DNA from: an uncultured Actinomyces sp.
GTDB lineage: Bacteria > Actinomycetota > Actinomycetes > Actinomycetales > Actinomycetaceae
DNA: 9,920 bases
Direction of reading: 5' to 3'
Assembly (NCBI GenBank): GCA_938014245.1
Contig: CALLSD010000064.1
Coordinates: forward strand, 1 to 9,920
Made by a program: the position numbers and the translations under genes. The notes beneath the pieces are model-generated. The model was not told the DNA's origin, made no database searches, and saw only the letters and a program-made list of their open reading frames with translations. Of this stretch, positions 1-4,590 are shown in pieces. How positions within the stretch are numbered: the first letter of the stretch is position 1; each line of letters begins with the position of its first letter.

Positions 1-210
1 GTAGCGGTGCATCGCGGGGTTGCGCGCGGCCTTGACGGCGGCCTCGACAATGTAATCGGGGGTGGCGAAATCAGGTTCGCCCGCACCGAAACCAACGACG
101 GGGCGTCCCTGGGCCTTCAGTGCCTTGGCCTTAGCGTCGACGGCAAGGGTCGCTGAGGGAGTGATATTTGCGAAGCGCGTTGAGACGCGGGAGGCTGATT
201 GAGTATCCAC
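1..210 (-). CDS. Class I/II pyridoxal-phosphate aminotransferase (aspartate aminotransferase-like), N-terminal 70 residues, runs off the left edge
   Basis: The minus strand reads open for 70 codons from a GTG at 210-208 to the window edge. The peptide contains ITPSATLAVDAKAKALKAQG (residues 16-35), then VVGFGAGEPDFATPDYI and an ending AARNPAMHRY. This is the classic N-terminal arm of class I aspartate/aromatic aminotransferases: a substrate-pocket arm, then the GxGEPDFxTP motif, then the region leading to the 'xHRYTP' segment. These are cytosolic PLP enzymes moving amino groups between amino acids and 2-oxoacids. The catalytic lysine lies outside the window. The only plausible start is the GTG: the two nearby upstream ATGs (on the minus strand) are in other frames. 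No Shine-Dalgarno is visible, while a CACAAT lies 7 nt before the GTG, which suggests a leaderless mRNA. The gene diverges from tRNA-Trp/secE. The family call is firm; the exact substrate is inferred. Confidence 0.9.
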   Translation of the reverse strand, partial: MDTQSASRVSTRFANITPSATLAVDAKAKALKAQGRPVVGFGAGEPDFATPDYIVEAAVKAARNPAMHRY

Positions 211-216
211 GCGAAC

Positions 217-222
217 ATTGTG
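217..222 (-). promoter_or_regulatory. Possible -10 element of a leaderless aminotransferase transcript
   Basis: On the minus strand CACAAT ends 6 nt before the GTG start at 210, so transcription beginning 7 nt downstream of the hexamer would start at the GTG itself. No convincing -35 is present 16-18 nt further upstream (CCAATA/ACCAAT region). Leaderless mRNAs are common in actinobacteria. This is a spacing argument only. Confidence 0.3.
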
Positions 223-292
223 GCATGGATAGATCCATTTATTGGTGTGAGTCACAATTTGAGCGCTTATGAGGCGAACGCATCGCGGTGAG

Positions 293-322
293 TTGGACAG
301 GAGGCCTCATCTCCCCTAAACT
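293..322 (+). promoter_or_regulatory. Sigma-70-type promoter for tRNA-Trp and probably secE
   Basis: TTGGAC (293-298) and TAAACT (317-322) are separated by 18 nt. They match the -35 consensus at 5 of 6 bases and the -10 consensus at 4 of 6. Predicted transcription start is near 329, about 28 nt before the tRNA. No terminator is seen between the tRNA and secE, so the same transcript probably continues through secE after tRNA processing. Confidence 0.6.
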
Positions 323-356
323 CAACCGAGCAAGTCTTTTTCGGAAGAGTTGCAGT

Positions 357-432
357 AGGGCAGTGGCGCAATTGGTAGCGCACCGGTCTCCAAAACCGGC
401 GGTTGTGGGTTCGAGTCCCGCCTGCCCTGCCA
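357..432 (+). tRNA. tRNA-Trp (anticodon CCA)
   Basis: A full cloverleaf can be folded by eye. The acceptor stem is AGGGCAG (357-363) with CTGCCCT (422-428), with discriminator G429 and an encoded CCA at 430-432. The anticodon arm is CCGGT / loop CTCCAAA / ACCGG (383-399), with anticodon CCA at 390-392 reading UGG. The T arm is GTGGG-TTCGAGT-CCCGC (405-421). The total of 76 nt including CCA is normal. The tRNA-Trp, secE, nusG order is conserved across actinobacteria. Confidence 0.97.
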
Positions 433-459
433 CTCAGGTGCATAACTATTGGAGGAACG

Positions 460-756
460 ATGAGCGAATCCCAGGCTCGCCGTGAAGAATCCCCGCGGGT
501 GGATCGCACGAAGAAGCGTGCAACCCCCTCGCGCGATGGCGCACCTCAACCCAAGGAAAAGCGCCCGAATATTTTCAAGCGTATGGTGATCTTTGTCTCT
601 CAGGTGATCTCTGAGATGAAGAAAGTCATTTATCCCAGCGGTTCTGAGACCTGGACGTACTTCCTGGTCGTCATTGTGTTTGTTGCCGCAATTATGGCTT
701 TCACTGGCCTTCTTGATTTCTTATTCGGTAGACTGAACTCATTGGTATTTGGCTGA
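460..756 (+). CDS. secE: Preprotein translocase subunit SecE
   Basis: SecE is the small clamp subunit of the SecYEG protein-conducting channel in the cytoplasmic membrane. The 98-residue product has a charged, disordered N-terminus of about 40 residues, rich in Arg, Lys and Glu. The SecE core follows: an amphipathic stretch, VISEMKKVIYPSGSETW (about residues 49-65), where the EMKKVxYP motif contacts SecY, then one hydrophobic membrane helix (about 67-90). Single-helix SecE is the usual form in Gram-positives. The start is the ATG at 460, preceded by GGAGGA (451-456). The open frame extends back into the tRNA, but that part is not coding. It sits 27 nt after tRNA-Trp and is followed by a hairpin terminator and nusG. 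Nothing appears broken. Confidence 0.97.
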   Translation: MSESQARREESPRVDRTKKRATPSRDGAPQPKEKRPNIFKRMVIFVSQVISEMKKVIYPSGSETWTYFLVVIVFVAAIMAFTGLLDFLFGRLNSLVFG

Positions 757-763
757 AACCGTT

Positions 764-793
764 AACCCGCCCGCAGGAATGCAGGCGGGTTTC
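764..793 (+). terminator. Short intrinsic terminator or attenuator between secE and nusG
   Basis: AACCCGCC (764-771) pairs perfectly with GGCGGGTT (784-791), with a further GC/GC pairing possible inside the 12-nt loop. A short, interrupted T-rich stretch (TTTCTTCT) follows. It lies 7 nt after the secE stop. Because the T-tract is broken and nusG follows 55 nt later with no clear promoter, it probably lets some transcription through. Confidence 0.6.
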
Positions 794-847
794 TTCTACG
801 GCTCGGCCGCGAACACCGCGCGAGCGTTAAGCACAGGAGGAAAACCC

Positions 848-1660
848 GTGAGCCTAGACAATATCGAAGAGGCCCCGATCGACACCTTTGACGGTGGAAT
901 CGCGCCCGAAGCTGATCTGGAAACTGCCGCACAGCGCGAAGACGACGTGGCAGAACGCCTTGAAGATGCTCCCGTCGAGCGCGAGGAAGCACGTGAAGAA
1001 GGCGAAGCGGAAGCTGGCGTTGAAGAAGCAGCTGAGCAGGCGGCCTCGTCAGACGATGATCCGGTAGAAAAGCTGCGCCGCGAACTCTACATGTCTCCCG
1101 GCGACTGGTACGTCATTCACACCTACTCCGGTCACGAGCGCAAGGTAAAGGCAAACCTTGAGCAGCGTATTACCAACCAGAACATGGAAGACTCGATTTT
1201 CCAGGTCGAGGTTCCCGATGAGTACGTCATGGAGTACCGCGGAAATGCGAAGAAGCGCGTTCGTCGCGTGCGCATTCCCGGCTACGTCATCGTCTGCATG
1301 GACTTCAACGAAGACTCCTACCGTGTGGTGAAGGAAACCCCCGCAGTCACCGGCTTCGTGGGTGACCAGCACAACCCGGTCCCGCTTTCGATCGACGAGG
1401 TCGTTATGCTGCTGACCCCGAATGTTCTCGAGGCCGCGGCTGCCGAAGAGAAGAGCGCTCCCGCCCCCGTCCAGGAAGTTCAGACCCAGTTCGAGGTCGG
1501 CGAGGTTGTCACCGTTATCGACGGTGCATTCGCCACCATGAGCGCTGTGATTTCTGAGATCATGCCTGAAACCCAGCGTCTGAAGGTGCTCCTGACCATC
1601 TTCGAGCGTGAGACCCCCATGGAGCTGACCTTCGATCAGGTCGAGAAGATCGAAGAGTAA
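848..1660 (+). CDS. nusG: Transcription termination/antitermination factor NusG
   Basis: NusG binds RNA polymerase through its NGN domain and influences pausing, Rho-dependent termination and transcription-translation coupling. The 270-residue protein starts at a GTG placed 7 nt after AGGAGG (835-840). An earlier in-frame ATG at 749 overlaps secE and would translate the terminator hairpin, so it was rejected. Residues 1-80 are a highly acidic, low-complexity extension rich in Glu, Asp and Ala. The NGN domain begins at GDWYVIHTYSGHERKVKANL (about 85-104) and runs to about 195, including RVRRVRIPGYVIVCMD and the TGFVGD segment. An Ala/Glu-rich linker leads to a C-terminal KOW domain (about 216-262) with VTVIDGAFAT and LKVLLTIFERETPMEL. 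Bacterial NusG is usually near 180 residues; long acidic N-termini are typical of actinobacteria. All core parts are present. Confidence 0.97.
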   Translation: MSLDNIEEAPIDTFDGGIAPEADLETAAQREDDVAERLEDAPVEREEAREEGEAEAGVEEAAEQAASSDDDPVEKLRRELYMSPGDWYVIHTYSGHERKVKANLEQRITNQNMEDSIFQVEVPDEYVMEYRGNAKKRVRRVRIPGYVIVCMDFNEDSYRVVKETPAVTGFVGDQHNPVPLSIDEVVMLLTPNVLEAAAAEEKSAPAPVQEVQTQFEVGEVVTVIDGAFATMSAVISEIMPETQRLKVLLTIFERETPMELTFDQVEKIEE

Positions 1661-1692
1661 ACGCCTCGTGGCGTGACCTCGAGCACCAAGAC

Positions 1693-1721
1693 TTGGGGGA
1701 GCGCCGACATCGCGTTATGAT
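1693..1721 (+). promoter_or_regulatory. Probable promoter of the rplK-rplA operon
   Basis: TTGGGG (1693-1698) and TATGAT (1716-1721) are spaced by 17 nt in the nusG-rplK gap. The -10 matches 5 of 6 consensus bases; the -35 keeps the TTG core. The predicted start near 1728 gives a leader of about 110 nt before rplK, enough for the hairpins described separately. No terminator lies between nusG and this site, so readthrough from nusG is also possible. Confidence 0.5.
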
Positions 1722-1748
1722 GTAGATTCGTGCGTCTGGGTGGACTAT

Positions 1749-1809
1749 GTCCGCAGGTTGCTCTTCCTGTGGGCGCCACGTGGATGCATGCCGCGGTAGT
1801 CTCCGCGGC
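1749..1809 (+). promoter_or_regulatory. Structured 5' leader of rplK (two hairpins), candidate ribosomal-protein autoregulatory leader
   Basis: Two stable hairpins can be drawn. The first pairs GTCCGCAGG (1749-1757) with CCTGTGGGC (1766-1774) around an 8-nt loop; it has 9 pairs, two of them G-U. The second pairs GCCGCGG (1790-1796) with CCGCGGC (1803-1809) around the loop TAGTCT, giving 7 perfect pairs, and ends 27 nt before the rplK ATG. In other bacteria L1 represses its own operon by binding an mRNA mimic of its 23S rRNA site upstream of rplK. That this leader is such a site is an inference; I could not match the L1 consensus with confidence. Confidence 0.4.
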
Positions 1810-1836
1810 CCAGTAAGAAATAGAAAGACCCGAAAT

Positions 1837-2271
1837 ATGGCACCGAAGAAGAAGAAGGTCACCGGCCTCATTAAGCTGCAGATCGCTGCAGGCGCCGCGA
1901 CCCCTGCTCCGCCCGTTGGTCCCGCACTGGGCCAGCACGGCGTTAACATCGTCGAATTCACGAAGGCATACAACGCTGCAACTGAGTCGCAGCGCGGTTC
2001 GATCGTCCCGGTTGAAATCACCGTCTACGAAGATCGCTCCTTCACCTTCGTCCTCAAGACCCCTCCGGCCTCCGAGATGATCAAGAAGGCTGCAGGTGTT
2101 GCAAAGGGTTCGGGTACCCCGAACACCGCCAAGGTTGGATCGATCACCATGGACCAGGTGCGCGAAATCGCCCAGGCCAAGATGGTTGACCTCAACGCCA
2201 ATGACATTGATGCCGCTTCCAAAATCGTCGCGGGCACCGCGCGTTCCATGGGCATCACTGTTCAGGACTGA
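1837..2271 (+). CDS. rplK: 50S ribosomal protein L11 (uL11)
   Basis: L11 binds the GTPase-associated region of 23S rRNA and, with L10 and L12, supports factor-dependent GTP hydrolysis; it is also the site of thiostrepton action and of RelA sensing in the stringent response. The 144-residue product is full family length. It shows the N-terminal core ITGL-like VTGLIKLQIAAGAATPAPPV (residues 8-27), the PPVGPALGQHGVNI motif (25-38), and the C-terminal rRNA-binding domain with PPASEMIKKAAG, a KGSGTPNTAKVG stretch and IVAGTARSMGI near the end. The ATG at 1837 begins the standard MAPKKKKV start. The in-frame extension to an ATG at 1747 runs through the leader hairpins and is not believed. The ribosome site is weak (AGAAAGA, about 1821-1828). 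It forms an operon with rplA. Confidence 0.98.
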   Translation: MAPKKKKVTGLIKLQIAAGAATPAPPVGPALGQHGVNIVEFTKAYNAATESQRGSIVPVEITVYEDRSFTFVLKTPPASEMIKKAAGVAKGSGTPNTAKVGSITMDQVREIAQAKMVDLNANDIDAASKIVAGTARSMGITVQD

Positions 2272-2291
2272 CCCTTTATTACCTCGTGGTA

Positions 2292-2306
2292 GGGCAGGCG
2301 CTGCCC
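2292..2306 (+). other. Intercistronic hairpin between rplK and rplA
   Basis: GGGCAG (2292-2297) and CTGCCC (2301-2306) form a perfect 6-bp stem with a 3-nt loop GCG. There is no T-tract after it, so it does not look like a terminator. It may protect the message or influence translation between the two genes; neither role is shown by the sequence. Confidence 0.4.
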
Positions 2307-2337
2307 GACACCCACACCTGCAAGGAGAAGAAGCAGA

Positions 2338-3054
2338 ATGACGAAGCGCTCTAAGAGCTACCGCGCAGCGGCGGAGAAGATCCACGCTGGCGAACTGTAC
2401 AGCCCCCTGGCCGCAATGCGTTTGGCCAAGGAAACCTCGGTCACCAAGTTCGATTCAACCGTCGAGGTTGTTATGCGACTGGGTGTTGATCCCCGCAAGG
2501 CGGATCAGATGGTCCGAGGCACCGTTTCCCTGCCGCACGGCACCGGTAAGACCGCTCGGGTCTTGGTCTTCGCCGTTGGCGAGCGCGCACAGGAAGCACT
2601 CGACGCTGGAGCCGACGAGGTCGGCGGCGACGAGCTCATCGAAAAGGTCGCAAAGGGCTACACCGACTTTGATGTCGCCGTTGCAACCCCGGACCTCATG
2701 GGCAAGGTCGGCCGTCTGGGCCGCGTCCTGGGTCCCCGTGGCCTCATGCCGAACCCCAAGACCGGCACCGTGACCATGGACGTCGCCAAGGCTGTCCGTG
2801 AGATCAAGGGTGGTCGTATCGAGTTCCGTGTCGACAAGCACGCAAACCTGGCTTTCATCGTCGGTAAGGCTTCCTTCACCGCCGAGCAGCTCGTTGAGAA
2901 CTACGCAGTTGTTCTCGATGAGATCCTGCGTCTGAAGCCGGCTTCCGCAAAGGGCCGTTACATCATCAAGGCCACGGTCGCCACGACCATGGGCCCCGGT
3001 ATCCCCTTGGATGCCACCAAGACTCGCGCCCTGACCTCCGAGGATGCTTCCTGA
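2338..3054 (+). CDS. rplA: 50S ribosomal protein L1 (uL1)
   Basis: L1 forms the mobile L1 stalk of the large subunit, which moves deacylated tRNA out of the E site, and often represses its own operon's mRNA. The 238-residue protein has the expected length. It opens with KRSKSYRAAAEKI, has the VEVVMRLGVDPRKADQMVRG segment (about 43-61), and carries the L1 signature KVGRLGRVLGPRGLMPNPK (about 123-141). It ends with the second half of domain I, including KGRYIIKATVATTMGPGIPL. The ATG at 2338 follows AAGGAG (2322-2327) by 10 nt. It is the last gene of the rplK-rplA unit, closed by the strong terminator 35 nt downstream. Codon choice is strongly biased (GGC/GGT, AAG, CTG, GTC), as expected of a highly expressed gene. 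Confidence 0.98.
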   Translation: MTKRSKSYRAAAEKIHAGELYSPLAAMRLAKETSVTKFDSTVEVVMRLGVDPRKADQMVRGTVSLPHGTGKTARVLVFAVGERAQEALDAGADEVGGDELIEKVAKGYTDFDVAVATPDLMGKVGRLGRVLGPRGLMPNPKTGTVTMDVAKAVREIKGGRIEFRVDKHANLAFIVGKASFTAEQLVENYAVVLDEILRLKPASAKGRYIIKATVATTMGPGIPLDATKTRALTSEDAS

Positions 3055-3088
3055 AGCATGAGAGGTTAACGGCAGATAGTCGTTTTCT

Positions 3089-3123
3089 AAGGCCCCCACG
3101 AGCAACGCTCGTGGGGGCCTTTG
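3089..3123 (+). terminator. Strong intrinsic terminator of the rplKA operon
   Basis: AAGGCCCCCACGAGC (3089-3103) pairs perfectly over 15 bp with 3107-3121, with an AAC loop. The stem is followed by TTTGTGTTATTT. Because the stem starts with AA on the left side and ends with TT, it is mainly a forward terminator. It isolates rplKA from the downstream transporter operon, which therefore needs its own promoter. Confidence 0.92.
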
Positions 3124-3134
3124 TGTTATTTCAA

Positions 3135-3178
3135 TTGGACACAAGGTCTTACAAGCCTACATAAAGATAGGTTATCCT
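3135..3178 (+). promoter_or_regulatory. AT-rich promoter region of the transporter operon
   Basis: The 93-nt gap after the terminator is clearly AT-richer than its surroundings and is the only place for the operon's promoter. Two arrangements are possible. One is TTGGAC (3135-3140), 17 nt, TACATA (3158-3163). The other is TTACAA (3149-3154), 18 nt, TATCCT (3173-3178). The -10 hexamers are weak, as expected of a regulated promoter, and I cannot choose between them from sequence alone. Confidence 0.4.
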
Positions 3179-3185
3179 TAGCTTT
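3167..3185 (+). promoter_or_regulatory. Candidate DtxR/IdeR-type metal-repressor operator
   Basis: The 19-mer ATAGGTTATCCTTAGCTTT matches the DtxR/IdeR consensus TTAGGTTAGCCTAACCTAA at 13 of 19 positions, including an intact TAGGTTA left half-site and CCT in the centre. Five of nine symmetric positions pair. It overlaps one of the possible -10 elements, the right place for a repressor. The right half is degenerate, and an AT-rich region can give such a match by chance, so this is a hypothesis. It fits the siderophore-importer-like genes downstream. Confidence 0.4.
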
Positions 3186-3195
3186 ATTCAATAAA
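3183..3195 (+). repeat. Perfect 6-1-6 palindrome TTTATT-C-AATAAA upstream of the transporter operon
   Basis: TTTATT (3183-3188), C, AATAAA (3190-3195) is a perfect inverted repeat with a single central base. It lies 27 nt before the first transporter ATG and touches the right end of the DtxR-like box. Its size and symmetry suit a dimeric regulator such as a Fur-family protein, but the sequence does not match a consensus I can name. Confidence 0.4.
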
Positions 3196-3221
3196 CCTCA
3201 TTATCGTCAAAGGTCGCGATC

Positions 3222-3821
3222 ATGTCTCAGGTTTCAAGCTCGGGCGTGACAAAGGCACGCTCGGCTGTCACCATCGGCGCATTTACCGCCGTCTATTTCA
3301 TTCTCATGTGGTGCTCTGGAATGCTCGGCTTCTTCGGCCCAGCATTCATGTTCGTTGGCTGGATTGTTGGTCTCCTCCTGAACGGCCCGGTCGTTATGTT
3401 GATGATGGTGCGCTCGCGCATGTTTGGGACGGTCACGATCATGGCGGGCATAGTCGCCTTCCTCATGGTCGTGACAGGACATGCGTGGGTGACCGCACCG
3501 GTCGCTCTTGTCCTCGGTTTCCTAGCTGACCTCATCGCTCGCAGCGGTGGATATCTGAGTGCCCGTCGAAACATCGCAGCGTACATGCTGTTCTCCCTGT
3601 GGATGATCGGCCCGCTTGCTCCGATTTTCTTTGCTCCAGACTCCTACTACGCGGATGTCGCGTCCCAGATGGGCCAGGACTACGCGGACGGAATGCGTGC
3701 ACTCTTTAGCCCCGCGGTCATCAGCGTGTGGGTCGTTGTTGCGATGATCGTTGCGTGCATCGGTGGACTCATCGGGCGCTTCCTGCTTCGCAAGCACTTC
3801 GCGAAGGCCGGCGTTGCCTGA
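3222..3821 (+). CDS. ECF-type transporter S component, MptD/Trep_Strep family
   Basis: This 199-residue integral membrane protein resembles the MptD (TIGR02185, 'Trep_Strep') family, regarded as substrate-binding S components of energy-coupling factor importers. The protein is mostly hydrophobic, with about six membrane segments (near residues 15-35, 39-62, 68-86, 90-106, 117-137 and 163-186). Hallmarks are GHAWVTAPVALVLGFLADLI (86-105) then ARSGGY, the FSLWMIGPLAPIFF stretch (124-137) before PDSYY, and a basic C-terminus GRFLLRKHFAKAGVA. The ATG at 3222 follows AAAGG (3209-3213) by 8 nt. It is the first gene of a tightly packed five-gene operon, and the T component starts inside its end. S components determine the substrate; this family's ligand is not settled, and the neighbours point towards a metallophore, haem or similar iron-linked ligand. 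No break is seen. Confidence 0.8.
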   Translation: MSQVSSSGVTKARSAVTIGAFTAVYFILMWCSGMLGFFGPAFMFVGWIVGLLLNGPVVMLMMVRSRMFGTVTIMAGIVAFLMVVTGHAWVTAPVALVLGFLADLIARSGGYLSARRNIAAYMLFSLWMIGPLAPIFFAPDSYYADVASQMGQDYADGMRALFSPAVISVWVVVAMIVACIGGLIGRFLLRKHFAKAGVA

Positions 3822-4590
3822 GATCTCACCGGCCGAATCGGCTCCCGGTGAGTCGTCGAGCAGGCTGGACCCACGCACGAAGCTTTTAGCCCTTCTCGTG
3901 CTCAATGCGGTCGTGATGCGCGCGAGTCCCACGACAACCCTTGTTGCCGTTCAGCTCTTGGTAGTGGTTGCCCTCGCGTGGGAGGTGAGCGCTCGGTCCG
4001 CGCTGCACACGGGGTTCGGTTGCTTCATCTGTGACGTCGTCACCCTTGGTTCCCCTTTTCTCATCGCTTGGATGCAGTCGATTGGCTGGCCTCGGAGCAT
4101 CGTTCTCATTATCGGAACGTGCAGCGCGATTATGTACTGGTTTGCTCGCTTTTTTGCCGGCTTTGGCCTCGCATTCTACGTGTATCGCACAACCAGGATC
4201 GGTCAGATGAAAGCCGCTTTGCGTGCCGTGCGCCTGCCGCGAGTCTTCGTTGACGCTCTGGTCGTCGCTTTCCGAGTGATCCCAACGGTAGCGGCTGAAG
4301 CGGTCGCTATCCGCGAGGCTATGGAGATGCGTGGCGTCGACCTCAGGGCGCGCGGGGTGCTGCGGCACCCGCTTGTGATCGCGGAGCGCTTCTTGGTCCC
4401 GCTGTTGTCGTCTATTGCGCGCGTCGCCGACGACCTGGCGGCCTCCAGTGTGGTCCGAGGCCTAGGCGGGGGCACGCGCCCGACCTCCCTGACGCTTCTG
4501 CGTGCAAGCGCTTGGGACGCGCTCGCCCTCGCGTGTGTAGCCCTTGTCCTCGTGCTTGAGTTCTTCTGCTACCTGGGAGTCCTCCCGTGA
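3814..4590 (+). CDS. ECF transporter transmembrane T component (EcfT/CbiQ family)
   Basis: The T protein couples ATP hydrolysis by the paired ATPases to reorientation of the S component. With the proposed TTG start it is 258 residues, near family length. After a short polar lead, RLDPRTKLLALLVLNAVV (17-34) is the typical EcfT opening, followed by several membrane helices up to about 125. The cytoplasmic coupling region contains both expected Arg-Gly motifs: REAMEMRGVD (167-176) and SSVVRGLGGG (211-220). A final hydrophobic helix (about 235-256) ends the protein. The TTG at 3814 follows GAAGG (3803-3807) by 6 nt and overlaps the S gene by 8 nt. A longer reading from an ATG at 3751 would overlap the S gene by 71 nt and add residues unlike the family. 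Its own stop overlaps the ATPase start as GTGA, implying coupled translation. Confidence 0.85.
   Translation: MPEISPAESAPGESSSRLDPRTKLLALLVLNAVVMRASPTTTLVAVQLLVVVALAWEVSARSALHTGFGCFICDVVTLGSPFLIAWMQSIGWPRSIVLIIGTCSAIMYWFARFFAGFGLAFYVYRTTRIGQMKAALRAVRLPRVFVDALVVAFRVIPTVAAEAVAIREAMEMRGVDLRARGVLRHPLVIAERFLVPLLSSIARVADDLAASSVVRGLGGGTRPTSLTLLRASAWDALALACVALVLVLEFFCYLGVLP

Noticed and set aside
403..459. Upstream in-frame extension of secE to an ATG inside tRNA-Trp
   Set aside because: It overlaps the tRNA, and the ATG at 460 has an ideal GGAGGA and begins the family-like sequence.
749..847. Longer NusG from the ATG at 749
   Set aside because: It overlaps the end of secE and crosses the hairpin terminator; the GTG at 848 has AGGAGG at proper distance.
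1747..1836. 30-residue N-terminal extension of L11
   Set aside because: It runs through the leader hairpins, has a Cys/Arg-rich sequence unlike L11, and the ATG at 1837 gives the exact family start.
1636..2385. Long antisense open frames across rplK, and likewise across rplA (2455-3144)
   Set aside because: They are opposite-strand shadows of highly codon-biased ribosomal genes; their products resemble no family and they lack ribosome sites.
3123..3221. Riboswitch (cobalamin, thiamine or other) ahead of the ECF operon
   Set aside because: ECF genes are often riboswitch-controlled, but this gap is under 100 nt, AT-rich, without stable hairpins or a recognisable conserved box such as a cobalamin B12-box.
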